A stretch of 33,318 nucleotides of DNA from positions 1 through 33,318 of the forward strand of contig FR885430.1 in NCBI GenBank assembly GCA_000436375.1, in the 5' to 3' direction. Made by a program: the position numbers and the translations under genes. Origin of the DNA: Azospirillum sp. CAG:239. GTDB lineage: Bacteria; Pseudomonadota; Alphaproteobacteria; RF32; CAG-239. The notes beneath the pieces are model-generated. The model did not search any database. It was given only the letters and a program-made list of their open reading frames with translations, and had not been told where the DNA came from. Shown here in pieces: positions 1 through 7,644 of this stretch; position 1 is the stretch's first letter, and every line of letters begins with the position of its first letter.

Positions 1-1
1 T

Positions 2-256
2 GCCCCGACGTCGACGACCAATGGTAAGTGGTGTCTGCCGGCAGCTGGTATTATGATTAACATCTATAATAACCAAGGTACTATTCAGGATGCAATTTCG
101 AAAGTAGGAGGTGTTTCCTATCTGGACTGTTGTATCTGGTCTTCGTCGGAGATTGACGACTTCGACGCATGGTACTCTCGCCTTGACGAAAGTTACGGTT
201 TGGACAACGACAGCAAGAGCCTCGATAACTACGTTCACCCGGTGTTGGAATTCTAA
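2..256 (+). CDS. C-terminal fragment of a DUF1566/Lcl-type secreted or surface protein (5' truncated by window edge)
   Basis: The reading frame is open from base 2 to the TAA at 254-256, so the gene starts outside the window; the Met at base 53 is internal. The visible 84 residues carry the pattern typical of DUF1566-like (Lcl C-terminal) domains: a GKWCLPAAG segment, a helix (GTIQDAISKVGG), then IWSSSE, an aromatic strand (FDAWYSRL) and a closing NYVHPVLEF. In proteins I know of this type the last strand usually reads YVRPVL.F, so the His is a small variant. The family is found in exported proteins with poorly defined roles, often in many copies per genome. The family assignment rests on motif pattern only. 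A perfect 24-base palindromic terminator follows six bases after the stop. Confidence 0.6.
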   Translation, partial: APTSTTNGKWCLPAAGIMINIYNNQGTIQDAISKVGGVSYLDCCIWSSSEIDDFDAWYSRLDESYGLDNDSKSLDNYVHPVLEF

Positions 257-261
257 AAATC

Positions 262-285
262 AAAGCCCCGCAATTGCGGGGCTTT
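262..285. terminator. Bidirectional rho-independent terminator
   Basis: A perfect 24-base palindrome (AAAGCCCCG CAATTG CGGGGCTTT) sits between two convergent genes, with A/T runs on both flanks. It can serve the truncated plus-strand gene ending at 256 and the minus-strand gene ending at 288. Confidence 0.85.
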
Positions 286-287
286 CT

Positions 288-479
288 CTAATATTCTCTG
301 TCGCTCATCCTGCTCAAAATCTGTGAATTCGGCTCATTTTTCGCTTCCGGCGTTTCCTGACGCCGTTCTTTGTTATAAATGCGCAGTTCTCCGAGAACAT
401 CATGCATTTCATTATTCGCCCGTGCCAATCCGGCAGCAACCGTCGACTTGAATTTTTCTCTGGAAACTTCTATTGCCAT
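288..479 (-). CDS. Small hypothetical protein, 63 aa
   Basis: I do not recognise this protein. It is a 63-residue, charged, probably helical polypeptide with no membrane segment or signal peptide; the first half (SREKFKSTVAAGLARANNEM) looks amphipathic. The start is well supported by a purine-rich GGAGGGATAGAC stretch directly before the ATG. The start lies two bases beyond the stop of the 135-residue gene upstream, so the two are almost certainly co-transcribed and translationally coupled, and both follow comEC. The gene ends at the bidirectional terminator at 262-285. Nothing in the sequence says what it does. Confidence 0.65.
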   Translation of the reverse strand: MAIEVSREKFKSTVAAGLARANNEMHDVLGELRIYNKERRQETPEAKNEPNSQILSRMSDREY

Positions 480-481
480 GT

Positions 482-889
482 CTATCCCTCCGCGTCTGCC
501 AGTTTCAGCAACTTGTCAAATACGCCGTCAATAACTTTCTGCTCCTGTTCGGTCAACACCTGATACAGCGGAATGTCTTCCAGCATAACCAGATTGGTCA
601 ACACCCGTTTCAGCTTTTCGTAAAAAACCCTGCGATACATTTCTTCGTCAACGGTTTCCGGACGTTTGACCAGCTCCAGAAAAGCCTCATGCCGCGCCAG
701 GTCAATCATGTCTTCCTTGCGGCATTCGCCGGTTTCGTCGCCGGTAATAACCACCGCCTTAAAAACCTTCAGCAGCTTACGTCCCGCCTCGTCGGCAAAA
801 TCCGCCGCGCTTTTCATAAATCCGGCCAGCAGTTCAAAATTTCTGGCCGCCTGCGACGGATACTGCAATACGGCTTCTGCACTCATCAT
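482..889 (-). CDS. Hypothetical helical protein, 135 aa
   Basis: I do not recognise a domain. The 135-residue product is rich in Ala, Lys, Glu and Leu and reads as a bundle of amphipathic helices (LAGFMKSAADFADEAGRKLL, YRRVFYEKLKRVLTNLVML), with no signal peptide or transmembrane stretch, so a cytoplasmic location is likely. GAGGATTGA precedes the ATG at a normal spacing for a ribosome-binding site. It lies 66 bases downstream of comEC and two bases upstream of the 63-residue gene, forming a three-gene unit that ends at the hairpin at 262-285. A role linked to ComEC is possible from context only. Confidence 0.65.
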   Translation of the reverse strand: MMSAEAVLQYPSQAARNFELLAGFMKSAADFADEAGRKLLKVFKAVVITGDETGECRKEDMIDLARHEAFLELVKRPETVDEEMYRRVFYEKLKRVLTNLVMLEDIPLYQVLTEQEQKVIDGVFDKLLKLADAEG

Positions 890-955
890 TCAATCCTCTG
901 TTGTTCAAAACTGTTCCCATTATATCTTTTTTCCGGCGGACTGTCAAAGTTTTTG

Positions 956-3004
956 TCAATTCCACGGCCGTCGGCCGATATAGCTTCGCACCGTTTCCGC
1001 CTGAACCTTTCCGTGTCCGTCGACAAAAAACTGTGCGCCCTCCGCAGCATACAAATCAAAATCACGTTCCCCGATTTCAATTCCGCCGAACTTGACGATA
1101 ACAACCGCGTCTTTATAAACGCAGACCCTTTCGTCGCATTCCATGTCTATCCAGCTTCTGTCGGTTTTCTTTCCGTCATAGATATCCTTCAGTTTCCGGC
1201 TTTCTTTGACAGACAACTTTCGGTTAGCCGTTTTTTCCAGCCAGATTTTTTTGGTAAAAGCGTTGCCGCGCGACGGCAGAATAACCAGCCTGCCCTGCTC
1301 GTCCTTAACCGCAAACACTTCGCCGTATTTGTCGGCCATGACATCGGGAATGCGAACCGTAAATATGCTCAGGCTCCCGGCCAAAAACAAAACCCAGCCC
1401 CAGCAGCGCCACTTAAGCCGCCAGATGCACAGCCACAAACCGCCGAACACAATCAGCATCAGCCCCCAGAAAGGCATTGCCGCCACCCGATACCCAGCTT
1501 CCGGCAAAGACGCGACATAAGCGGTTATCTCATTGACTTTTTCAACTCCGAAACCGACGATTTTCAATGCCCAGACTTCCATATTAAACGGCATCAGCAG
1601 CAACGCAATCAGAACAAACGGCATAATTATCAAACCGATGACGGGTCCGGCCAGCAAATTGCCGAAAGTCGTATAAACGGCAATCTGGTTAAAATGATAA
1701 ATAGAAAACGGCAGCGTTGCCAGACTCGCCACCAAATCCGAAACCAGAATACCGGCCACATAAGCAAAAACGATTCTGACCGCTTTCGACAGCAGCGAAA
1801 TTTCCGCGTTCTCATGCCCGTTCAGAAAACGGTGCAAACCTCCGGCAAAACGTTCATAAAAGGCAATCAGAGCGGCAACCGCTGCAAACGACATCTGAAA
1901 ACTGGCGCTTATCAGTGCCTGCGGCGAAATAACCAGCACAATCAGCGCCGCCCACGAAATCATGCGCATGGAAATCGCCTTACGCGCAAACAAAACCCCG
2001 AGCAGCACGATAAATGTCATGATAAATGCCCGCTGACTGGGAATTTCCGCACCGGAAATCACCAGATAAACCGCACTCATCAAAATCGCGAAAACCGCCG
2101 CAGTCTTTTTGGAATCATAACACAGTGCCAGAGGCGGAATCAATGCCAGCAGCAAACGCACCAGAAAAAACATCAGACCGGCCAGCATACTCATATGCAG
2201 CCCGGATATCGAAAGAAAATGCGCCAATCCGGAATTTCTGTAATTTTCGGTAATCTCCTGTCTTATGCCGCTCCGGTCGCCGGCAACGATGGCCGCGGTA
2301 ATTCCGGCCTCGTCGGGCGGCAAAACTGCATTGATTTTGGCCACGACCCGGCCGCGCAAATCCGACGCGGCTTTTTCCAGCACGGCAGTAAACGGCGGTT
2401 CTTTTGAACATTCGACGGGAAGCGCTCGCGACGCGGCATAGCCGCTGGCATTGATGCCCTCATAAAAAAGTTTCCTGTCCATCTGATACCCGCCAACCAT
2501 ATTCGGGTGCGGCGGCGCTGAAACCGTGCCGATAAGTTCGACGCAACGGCCGTTTTCAGGCTGCGAACTTTTCGAGGTCAGACTGACGCGGTATCTCCCC
2601 GGTAAAGAATTTCCGTCAAAATCCTCAATGTCTTCCAACACAAAACGCGGATTGCCGCGATAATTTCTGCCGAGTTCGGAAACTCTCCCGGTCAGATACA
2701 GCTTGCGGTCAAACGGCACAATCCCGTGACGGCTCAGATAAATCGTTTGCAGCTGAATGTCGGCAAAACCTAACGCAGCAACCGTCAGAACCAGAACCGC
2801 GGCCAGATGCCCCGGCCGATGCCGCCAGACATAAGCCAGCGCCAGCAGAATTTCGACGACGGCAAGAATAATCCAGCGTGACGGTTCCGCCGGCAGCAGA
2901 AAATAGACGCCGATACCGCAGGCAAACAACACCGGCAGCCACATAAACCAGCGCTCTCTTTCGCCGAAAAACATTTCCCGCAGGTTATAAAGGAAAACTC
3001 GCAT
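956..3004 (-). CDS. comEC: ComEC/Rec2-family DNA uptake channel, 682 aa
   Basis: ComEC is the inner-membrane channel that carries single-stranded DNA into the cytoplasm during natural transformation. The N-terminus has two or three hydrophobic segments (about residues 20-85), followed by a soluble OB-like DUF4131 region (about 100-200). The polytopic competence domain follows, starting near IVAGDRSGI and HFLSISGLHMSM (His262, His270) and running to about residue 520. The last 150 residues resemble the short C-terminal domain of alphaproteobacterial ComEC and show no HxHxDH metallo-beta-lactamase motif. I chose the ATG at 3004, 13 codons inside the longest frame, because GGAG sits at good spacing before it and a promoter lies just upstream. 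dprA elsewhere in the window is a functional partner. Two unknown genes follow in the same direction. Confidence 0.88.
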   Translation of the reverse strand: MRVFLYNLREMFFGERERWFMWLPVLFACGIGVYFLLPAEPSRWIILAVVEILLALAYVWRHRPGHLAAVLVLTVAALGFADIQLQTIYLSRHGIVPFDRKLYLTGRVSELGRNYRGNPRFVLEDIEDFDGNSLPGRYRVSLTSKSSQPENGRCVELIGTVSAPPHPNMVGGYQMDRKLFYEGINASGYAASRALPVECSKEPPFTAVLEKAASDLRGRVVAKINAVLPPDEAGITAAIVAGDRSGIRQEITENYRNSGLAHFLSISGLHMSMLAGLMFFLVRLLLALIPPLALCYDSKKTAAVFAILMSAVYLVISGAEIPSQRAFIMTFIVLLGVLFARKAISMRMISWAALIVLVISPQALISASFQMSFAAVAALIAFYERFAGGLHRFLNGHENAEISLLSKAVRIVFAYVAGILVSDLVASLATLPFSIYHFNQIAVYTTFGNLLAGPVIGLIIMPFVLIALLLMPFNMEVWALKIVGFGVEKVNEITAYVASLPEAGYRVAAMPFWGLMLIVFGGLWLCIWRLKWRCWGWVLFLAGSLSIFTVRIPDVMADKYGEVFAVKDEQGRLVILPSRGNAFTKKIWLEKTANRKLSVKESRKLKDIYDGKKTDRSWIDMECDERVCVYKDAVVIVKFGGIEIGERDFDLYAAEGAQFFVDGHGKVQAETVRSYIGRRPWN

Positions 3005-3030
3005 TTTTTCTCCGTCAGACAATTTATTAC

Positions 3031-3059
3031 AATGTAATGCCATCTGCGGCAGAATGCAA
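3031..3059 (-). promoter_or_regulatory. Likely sigma70 promoter of comEC
   Basis: On the minus strand TTGCAT is followed after 17 bases by TACATT, about 25 bases before the chosen comEC start. The -35 box abuts the T-run of the terminator of the preceding gene. Confidence 0.4.
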
Positions 3060-3060
3060 A

Positions 3061-3097
3061 AAAAAGTTGCCAGACTTCAACAGCCTGCCAACTTTTT
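3061..3097 (-). terminator. Rho-independent terminator of the two-gene unit 3103-3964
   Basis: Read on the minus strand, AAAAAGTTG pairs with CAACTTTTT across a loop (with one mismatch and a further CA/TG pair), and the T-run continues to eight bases. It lies directly after the stop at 3103. Confidence 0.65.
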
Positions 3098-3102
3098 CAA
3101 TA

Positions 3103-3501
3103 TCAAAACAGGGACACAAAAGCCTTGCCGCCCCGTTTTCCCCTTAACAAAACTTTTCCGCTGCCGCCGAAAGGTATTATCTGTTTCTCGTTCAGTCTGC
3201 TTTGAACGAAAACCCTTTGACGATGTTCGTCCACCCAGCGGTAGTTTCTTCGCTGCACCTTTCTGTCAAACCCGACCAGCCACAAACTGCTGTCGTAGTT
3301 ATAGGAAAGCGCCGGAAAAATCCTGCCTTCGTCATCTTTGTAAAAATCCAGAAGAATGTCTTCTTCCCTGATTTCTACTTCCTTACCGAGCTCTCTGCGA
3401 AGCTCATCTCCGAGGATTTTCTTAAATTCCTCAAGCTTCAACGACCGCCCCCGCCGCAGATAATACGGAAAAAGCATCGTTTGCATCAGATTTTTAATCA
3501 T
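3103..3501 (-). CDS. Hypothetical protein, 132 aa, paralog of the gene at 3575-3964
   Basis: Function unknown. The product is a small soluble alpha/beta protein with no signal peptide. From the N-terminus it has a short hydrophobic IKNLMQTMLFP stretch, a charged helix (EEFKKILGDELRREL), then strands around DFYKDDEGR and ALSYNYDSSLWLVGF. The same order appears in the neighbouring gene (IKTLWAALFP, LIRSELENRH, YLRRDGREQ, FSYVCGSCFVVRM), which suggests an old tandem duplication. The frame stays open to a TTG at 3597 that would overlap the upstream gene. I prefer the ATG at 3501 because it matches the start of the paralog, although its ribosome-binding site is poor. A terminator follows at 3061-3097. 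Confidence 0.55.
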   Translation of the reverse strand: MIKNLMQTMLFPYYLRRGRSLKLEEFKKILGDELRRELGKEVEIREEDILLDFYKDDEGRIFPALSYNYDSSLWLVGFDRKVQRRNYRWVDEHRQRVFVQSRLNEKQIIPFGGSGKVLLRGKRGGKAFVSLF

Positions 3502-3574
3502 CCTGTTGGTTTTAGTTAAACAATCCCTGCCTCTGACAGGCAGTTTTCCTACCTTATAAAAAAACTTTCTGCCT

Positions 3575-3964
3575 TTAATCCTTTCTGAATCTGTCAATTC
3601 TGAAATGACCGCCGTCTACGAAGATTCCCCAGCAATGAGAACTGTCTTCCATCTGATGGTCACGATCCACAGACAGGTTAATCGGCACCGGGGCAATAAA
3701 CCTGACGGCCTCGGGCTTTTGAACGACATGAACCGTATTGTCCATTCGCACGACAAAACAACTGCCGCATACATAGCTGAAAACAACCATCTGTTCCCGA
3801 CCGTCCCGCCGCAGATAACCAAATGATAAGTCTGCCGGCGAAATGTCCGAAATCATATGGCGGTTTTCCAACTCGCTCCGGATAAGAGCAATAACGTCTC
3901 TGTCGCTGGCGGGATATTCCGGTTTCGGAAACAAAGCCGCCCACAAAGTTTTTATAAATCGCAT
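3575..3964 (-). CDS. Hypothetical protein, 129 aa (or 147 aa from ATG at 4018)
   Basis: Function unknown. The product is a small, probably cytoplasmic protein with a short hydrophobic start (RFIKTLWAALFP), a helix (VIALIRSELENR) and several beta strands including MVVFSYVCGSCFVVRM. The tail carries several His and Cys residues (DHQMEDSSHCWGIFVDGGHF) and could bind a metal, but there is no recognised motif. It resembles the downstream 132-residue protein over most of its length. Two ATG starts are possible, at 3964 and 4018, and neither has a clear ribosome-binding site; the shorter form aligns with the paralog. A strong promoter-like sequence lies at 4043-4071. Confidence 0.55.
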   Translation of the reverse strand: MRFIKTLWAALFPKPEYPASDRDVIALIRSELENRHMISDISPADLSFGYLRRDGREQMVVFSYVCGSCFVVRMDNTVHVVQKPEAVRFIAPVPINLSVDRDHQMEDSSHCWGIFVDGGHFRIDRFRKD

Positions 3965-4042
3965 AACAATAGATTTAGCGCGCAAAACAAAACGTTCCGC
4001 ACAGGTTAATATATCCATAGTCTTAAAATCACAAACGTGATT

Positions 4043-4071
4043 AAAATAAGATATTTTGCCCCTGGTGTCAA
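4043..4071 (-). promoter_or_regulatory. Strong sigma70-type promoter for the paralog pair
   Basis: On the minus strand a perfect TTGACA is followed after 17 bases by TATTTT. The predicted transcript starts near 4036 and opens with a small hairpin (AATCAC AAAC GTGATT on the plus strand, 4027-4042). It lies within the 68 bases separating the lpxB stop from the next gene. Confidence 0.55.
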
Positions 4072-4086
4072 ATCCAAATATGCAGG

Positions 4087-5250
4087 TTACTTTTTAATCA
4101 GGCTCAAAATTACGTCGGCAGCGTTTTCGCTCGGCGTCTGTTCGCCCATGCCCAAAATGGCGCGGACTTTTCTAAAACCTTCTTTCTGCTTGTCATACCA
4201 GTCGCCGTGTTCCAGTATGTTTTTCATATAGCTCAGGATATTGCCGGAAATGCAGCGCTCCTGCAAAAGTTCGGGAATAATCTCCCGTCCCAGCAGAATA
4301 TTGGACAGGTTTACAAACTGAATATGCAGAAAATGCCGAACCAGCAGTGCCGAAAACGGCGAAACCTTATATGCGACGATATGCGGAATATCGGCAATCG
4401 CCAGTTCCAGCGCCACGGTTCCCGAGGCGGCGATTGCCGCTTCCGAAGCCACAAAGGCATTGTGCCGGTCTTCTTCGCTTTCCGCCACCAAAATCTCAAG
4501 CCCGCTGCCGCGCACCATTTCTTTAACCCGCTTGGCAACCGTCTTAACGGTCGGAACGACAAAATAAAAATTCCCGTCCGTTTGCTTCAGCTGACGCGCC
4601 GTTTCCAAAAAAACCGGCAGCAGGCGTGCAACCTCATTGTGCCTTGACCCCGGCAGCACCGTTATAATCCTCTTTTCCGGCGCAATGTCGAATTTTTTGC
4701 GAAAAGCCGCAGCATCGCCCCGCGTCACATTGCTTTCAATAACCGGATGCCCGACAAAAGTCGTCGGCAGATGATAAGGCGTAAAATACTTCGGTTCCTG
4801 CGGCAACAACGTCAGCAAATGGTCAACGTATTTATACATGGTTCTGGCACGTTTCTTTTTCCACGCCCAAACTTGCGGCGCCACATAATGCACCTGCGGA
4901 ATGCCGGTCTTCTTTCTGCGCAGAGCCTTCTGTACCCGGGAGGCAAAACTCCAGCTGTCTATCGTAACCACCACGTCCGGCTGCACGCGGACGATGTCGT
5001 CGACCGTATTTCTGATATGGCGCAAGACTTTGGGAATGCTCGGGATAATCTCTGCCAGCCCCATAATTGCCAAATCGGAAATGTCAAACAACGGTTTCAG
5101 GCCTTCTTTTTCCATCAAATCGCCGCCGACGCCGGAAAACGCGACGTTCCCGTCCGTTTTTTTCTTTAACGCGCGCATCAGCCGGGCCCCGAGCGCGTCG
5201 CCGGAAGGTTCCCCCGCTACCAGATAAATTTTCAGTTTTCTATTCGGCAT
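4087..5250 (-). CDS. lpxB: Lipid-A-disaccharide synthase LpxB
   Basis: LpxB joins lipid X and UDP-2,3-diacylglucosamine into the tetra-acyl disaccharide of lipid A at the inner face of the cytoplasmic membrane. The 387-residue product has the usual length and hallmark motifs of this GT19 enzyme: VAGEPSGD at residues 11-18, then MGLAEIIPSIP, VHYVAPQVWAWKKKR, LLPQEPKYF, GHPVIE, VLPGSRHNEV and ASGTVALELA. The start used here, ATG at 5250, overlaps the last 11 bases of lpxI (ATGCCGAATAG). A GTG six bases upstream has AGGAG at nine bases and may be the true start. The substrate comes from LpxI, encoded immediately upstream, and translational coupling is likely. No terminator is visible after the stop. 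Confidence 0.95.
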   Translation of the reverse strand: MPNRKLKIYLVAGEPSGDALGARLMRALKKKTDGNVAFSGVGGDLMEKEGLKPLFDISDLAIMGLAEIIPSIPKVLRHIRNTVDDIVRVQPDVVVTIDSWSFASRVQKALRRKKTGIPQVHYVAPQVWAWKKKRARTMYKYVDHLLTLLPQEPKYFTPYHLPTTFVGHPVIESNVTRGDAAAFRKKFDIAPEKRIITVLPGSRHNEVARLLPVFLETARQLKQTDGNFYFVVPTVKTVAKRVKEMVRGSGLEILVAESEEDRHNAFVASEAAIAASGTVALELAIADIPHIVAYKVSPFSALLVRHFLHIQFVNLSNILLGREIIPELLQERCISGNILSYMKNILEHGDWYDKQKEGFRKVRAILGMGEQTPSENAADVILSLIKK

Positions 5251-6082
5251 AGTCACTGGGATCAACTCCTATTACAAAAAGTCCCTCTTTGTCGGCCAGC
5301 CGGACAACTTCTGCTTCATCGACAATCAATCCGTTGCCGGCATGGACGGCAATTCCTCGCAAGCCGCTTTCCTTGGCGCGCTTGACCGTTTGCAGACCGA
5401 CGGTCGGCAGGTCAATGCGCATATCCTGCTGCGGCTTCCGCAGTTTAACCAGCACGCCGCCGGCACCCTTGCGTTTATAACCGCCGGAGCGGCGCAGCAA
5501 TTCGTCCGTTCCCTCAATTCCCTCAACGGCCAGCACCAGCCCCTGCTGTACGACCGCCGCCTGCCCGACGTCAAGCTGCCCCAGAGCCAGCGCCACTTCG
5601 ACACCGCGCCTGATATCCGCTTCAGCCTGTTTGTCCGGCCTGTTTTTGGTCAGACAGCCTTTTCTGACCAGCAATCCGCTCATAACCTCATGCACGCCGC
5701 GCACGGTCATGCCTTCGGCCTCAATTTCCCGAACCAAAGCCCGCAGAATACCGTCGTCTCCCAGTGCTTTGGCGCCGATTTTGGCAAAAAAGGCCGTCGT
5801 CCGCATGTCCGGAAGCAAATCAAAAAAACTCGGACGCTTGATAGTGCCAATCATAATCACTTCTTCGACCTTTTCGTCATGAAGCTTTTTGAAACCGGTT
5901 CCGGCCTGCCCGATGCGTATCCACAAATGCGGCACGCTGCCGTCAATCAAAGCCTTGTCGGCATTGCCTTCAATCGCCAAAACAAAAAAAGGCCGGTTGA
6001 GCTTTTGACAATGCTCAATCAGCATTTTCGGAATAGTTCCGCCCCCGGCAATAATTCCCAGTTTTTTGAAGTCAGAAGTCAT
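5240..6082 (-). CDS. lpxI: UDP-2,3-diacylglucosamine pyrophosphatase LpxI
   Basis: LpxI hydrolyses UDP-2,3-diacylglucosamine to lipid X and UMP, taking the place of LpxH in alphaproteobacteria and some other groups. The 280-residue protein has the N-terminal LGIIAGGGTIP nucleotide-binding start, the middle segment KALGDDGILRALVREIEAEG and the C-terminal DMRIDLPTVGLQTV. Asp224 in that last motif corresponds to the catalytic Asp225 of Caulobacter LpxI. The gene follows lpxA but is separated from it by a strong terminator (6123-6164), so it probably has its own weak promoter in 6083-6120; I see no convincing one. It overlaps lpxB downstream. Confidence 0.93.
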   Translation of the reverse strand: MTSDFKKLGIIAGGGTIPKMLIEHCQKLNRPFFVLAIEGNADKALIDGSVPHLWIRIGQAGTGFKKLHDEKVEEVIMIGTIKRPSFFDLLPDMRTTAFFAKIGAKALGDDGILRALVREIEAEGMTVRGVHEVMSGLLVRKGCLTKNRPDKQAEADIRRGVEVALALGQLDVGQAAVVQQGLVLAVEGIEGTDELLRRSGGYKRKGAGGVLVKLRKPQQDMRIDLPTVGLQTVKRAKESGLRGIAVHAGNGLIVDEAEVVRLADKEGLFVIGVDPSDYAE

Positions 6083-6122
6083 AGTCTAAACCCGATTTTG
6101 AAATAAGGAACAATCAGCAGAA

Positions 6123-6164
6123 AAAGCGTCTGCCGACAAATGCCAAGGTCTCGGCAGACGCTTT
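6123..6164 (-). terminator. Rho-independent terminator after lpxA
   Basis: A 14-base-pair stem (AAAGCGTCTGCCGA with TCGGCAGACGCTTT) with a 14-base loop follows lpxA by about ten bases and runs into a T5 tract on the minus strand. Confidence 0.75.
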
Positions 6165-6173
6165 CCCCCGTTT

Positions 6174-6971
6174 CTAGTCAGAAACCATAATCTTACGGCG
6201 TCCGCTTAAAGCTTCCTCAATAAAGGCAATCTGCTCCATGACCATGTCATTGTCTTTAAACTTCTCCTTGGCTTTTTCCAGACGGGTTTCAAAATTGTCT
6301 TCCTTGCCTTTGAAGATATACATGTAAGCATGGCTGATGGATTTGACGACTTTTTCCTCAAAACCGCTGCGTTTCAGACCGATGACGTTAAGACCGCGCA
6401 GTTTGCCGCGTTCACAGGTTACGATGCCGAAAGGAATAACGTCGCGGTCAACGCCGGTCATGCCGCCGATCATCGCCTTACGGCCGATGCGGACAAACTG
6501 ATGAACCGCACAGTTTCCGCCCAGAATAGCACCGTCGCCGATACGGACATGTCCGCCGATAACCGCATTGTTGGTCATAATCACATTGTTGCCGACCACA
6601 CAGTCATGCGCAACATGCGAGTTAATCATAAACATGCCGTCGTCGCCGACCGTCGTCGTAAAGTGCTCTTTCGGCGTTCCGGCATGCATGGTAACGTTCT
6701 CTCGGATAATGTTGCGCTTGCCGATAATCAGCTTGGCCTCTTCCTTAAATTCATTGCCGTGGTCCTGCGGACCGGCTCCCAAAACGGCTCCCGGAAAAAC
6801 AATCGTTCCTTCGCCGATGGTCGTGTCGCCCAAAATCGTCACATGAGCAATCAACTGAACGTTTTCGCCGATTTTCGCCTTGCCGCTGACGTAGCACAAA
6901 GGGCCGATTTTAGCGCTGGCGGCAATCTGGGCACCGTCTTCAACAACGGCGGAAGGATGAATATTGGACAT
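6174..6971 (-). CDS. lpxA: UDP-N-acetylglucosamine acyltransferase LpxA
   Basis: LpxA carries out the first step of lipid A synthesis, moving a 3-hydroxyacyl chain from acyl carrier protein to UDP-GlcNAc. The 265-residue product shows the left-handed beta-helix hexapeptide repeats (IHPSAVV, AKIGPLC, AKIGEN, TTIGEGT, VRIGDGA) across residues 4-180. His122 in SHVAHDCVVGN is the catalytic base, NCAVHQFVRIG is the acyl-chain ruler region, and a helical C-terminal domain follows. The start is supported by AAGGAA nine bases before the ATG. A promoter-like element lies at 7012-7039 and terminators on both sides (6123-6164, 7112-7139) make this gene a single unit, unlike the usual fabZ-lpxA read-through arrangement. 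Confidence 0.96.
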   Translation of the reverse strand: MSNIHPSAVVEDGAQIAASAKIGPLCYVSGKAKIGENVQLIAHVTILGDTTIGEGTIVFPGAVLGAGPQDHGNEFKEEAKLIIGKRNIIRENVTMHAGTPKEHFTTTVGDDGMFMINSHVAHDCVVGNNVIMTNNAVIGGHVRIGDGAILGGNCAVHQFVRIGRKAMIGGMTGVDRDVIPFGIVTCERGKLRGLNVIGLKRSGFEEKVVKSISHAYMYIFKGKEDNFETRLEKAKEKFKDNDMVMEQIAFIEEALSGRRKIMVSD

Positions 6972-7011
6972 TGTAACAAATTCCTTATATAAAGTTAAAC
7001 CGAATAGACTG

Positions 7012-7039
7012 ATAATAAGCTACCCGCTTTTAATTGCAA
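7012..7039 (-). promoter_or_regulatory. Possible lpxA promoter
   Basis: On the minus strand TTGCAA is followed after 16 bases by TATTAT, about 40 bases before the lpxA start and downstream of the fabZ terminator, where a promoter is required. Confidence 0.4.
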
Positions 7040-7111
7040 TGTAAAAACACAATTCCCTACAAATTATTTCTTTTCTGCTGACTTCCAATGACAATCTTCT
7101 TTTTTGGCAAA

Positions 7112-7139
7112 AAAAGTCCTCCCCAAAGGGAGGACTTTT
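7112..7139 (-). terminator. Rho-independent terminator after fabZ
   Basis: A 12-base-pair stem (AAAAGTCCTCCC with GGGAGGACTTTT) with a four-base loop lies 25 bases beyond the fabZ stop and runs into seven T on the minus strand. Confidence 0.85.
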
Positions 7140-7164
7140 CGCATACAAACTCAGGTCTGCTTCC

Positions 7165-7614
7165 TTATTCCATAATCATGGCCGTAAATTCGGCCTCGGA
7201 AACAACTTGACCGTCAACCTTCGCCTCGCCTCTGAAAACATAAACATTGCGGCGGGCTTTGATTTTCTCGACATGCATGCGCAGCTGGTCGCCCGGCTTG
7301 ACCGGCTTGCGGAACTTTACGCCGTCAATCGACATAAACAAAACGCCGGCCTTGTGTTCGGCATAGTCTTCCTTTGCGCAGGAAACTATTGCGCCAGCTG
7401 TCTGAGCCATGGCTTCAATCTGCAGAACGCCGGGCATAACCGGATTTCCGGGAAAATGTCCCTGGAAAAACTCTTCGTTCATCGTTACGTTCTTGATGCC
7501 GACGCCTTTTTCACCCGGAACCTCGACCTCCAGACGATCCACCAGCAAAAACGGATACCGGTGCGGCAGCATGTTCATAATTTCTTCAATGCGGTAAGTC
7601 TTAACTTCAGACAT
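7165..7614 (-). CDS. fabZ: 3-hydroxyacyl-ACP dehydratase FabZ
   Basis: FabZ dehydrates 3-hydroxyacyl-ACP in fatty acid elongation and competes with LpxA and LpxD for the same hydroxyacyl pool. The 149-residue hot-dog protein has the active-site stretch [20 protein letters not shown], with catalytic His53 and Glu67, plus the N-terminal [13 protein letters not shown] motif. AAAGGAAGACA before the ATG gives a clear ribosome-binding site. It lies 30 bases after lpxD in the same operon and is followed by a strong terminator, so it is the last gene of the pyrH-to-fabZ run. Confidence 0.96.
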   Translation of the reverse strand: MSEVKTYRIEEIMNMLPHRYPFLLVDRLEVEVPGEKGVGIKNVTMNEEFFQGHFPGNPVMPGVLQIEAMAQTAGAIVSCAKEDYAEHKAGVLFMSIDGVKFRKPVKPGDQLRMHVEKIKARRNVYVFRGEAKVDGQVVSEAEFTAMIME

Positions 7615-7644
7615 TGTCTTCCTTTCTTAGTTCGTCACAAATGT

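Noticed and set aside
473..2407. Long plus-strand open frame (644 codons)
   Set aside because: It is opposite comEC. Its translation is rich in Gln, His, Arg and Asn without any domain, as expected of an antisense shadow, while the minus strand gives a full ComEC.
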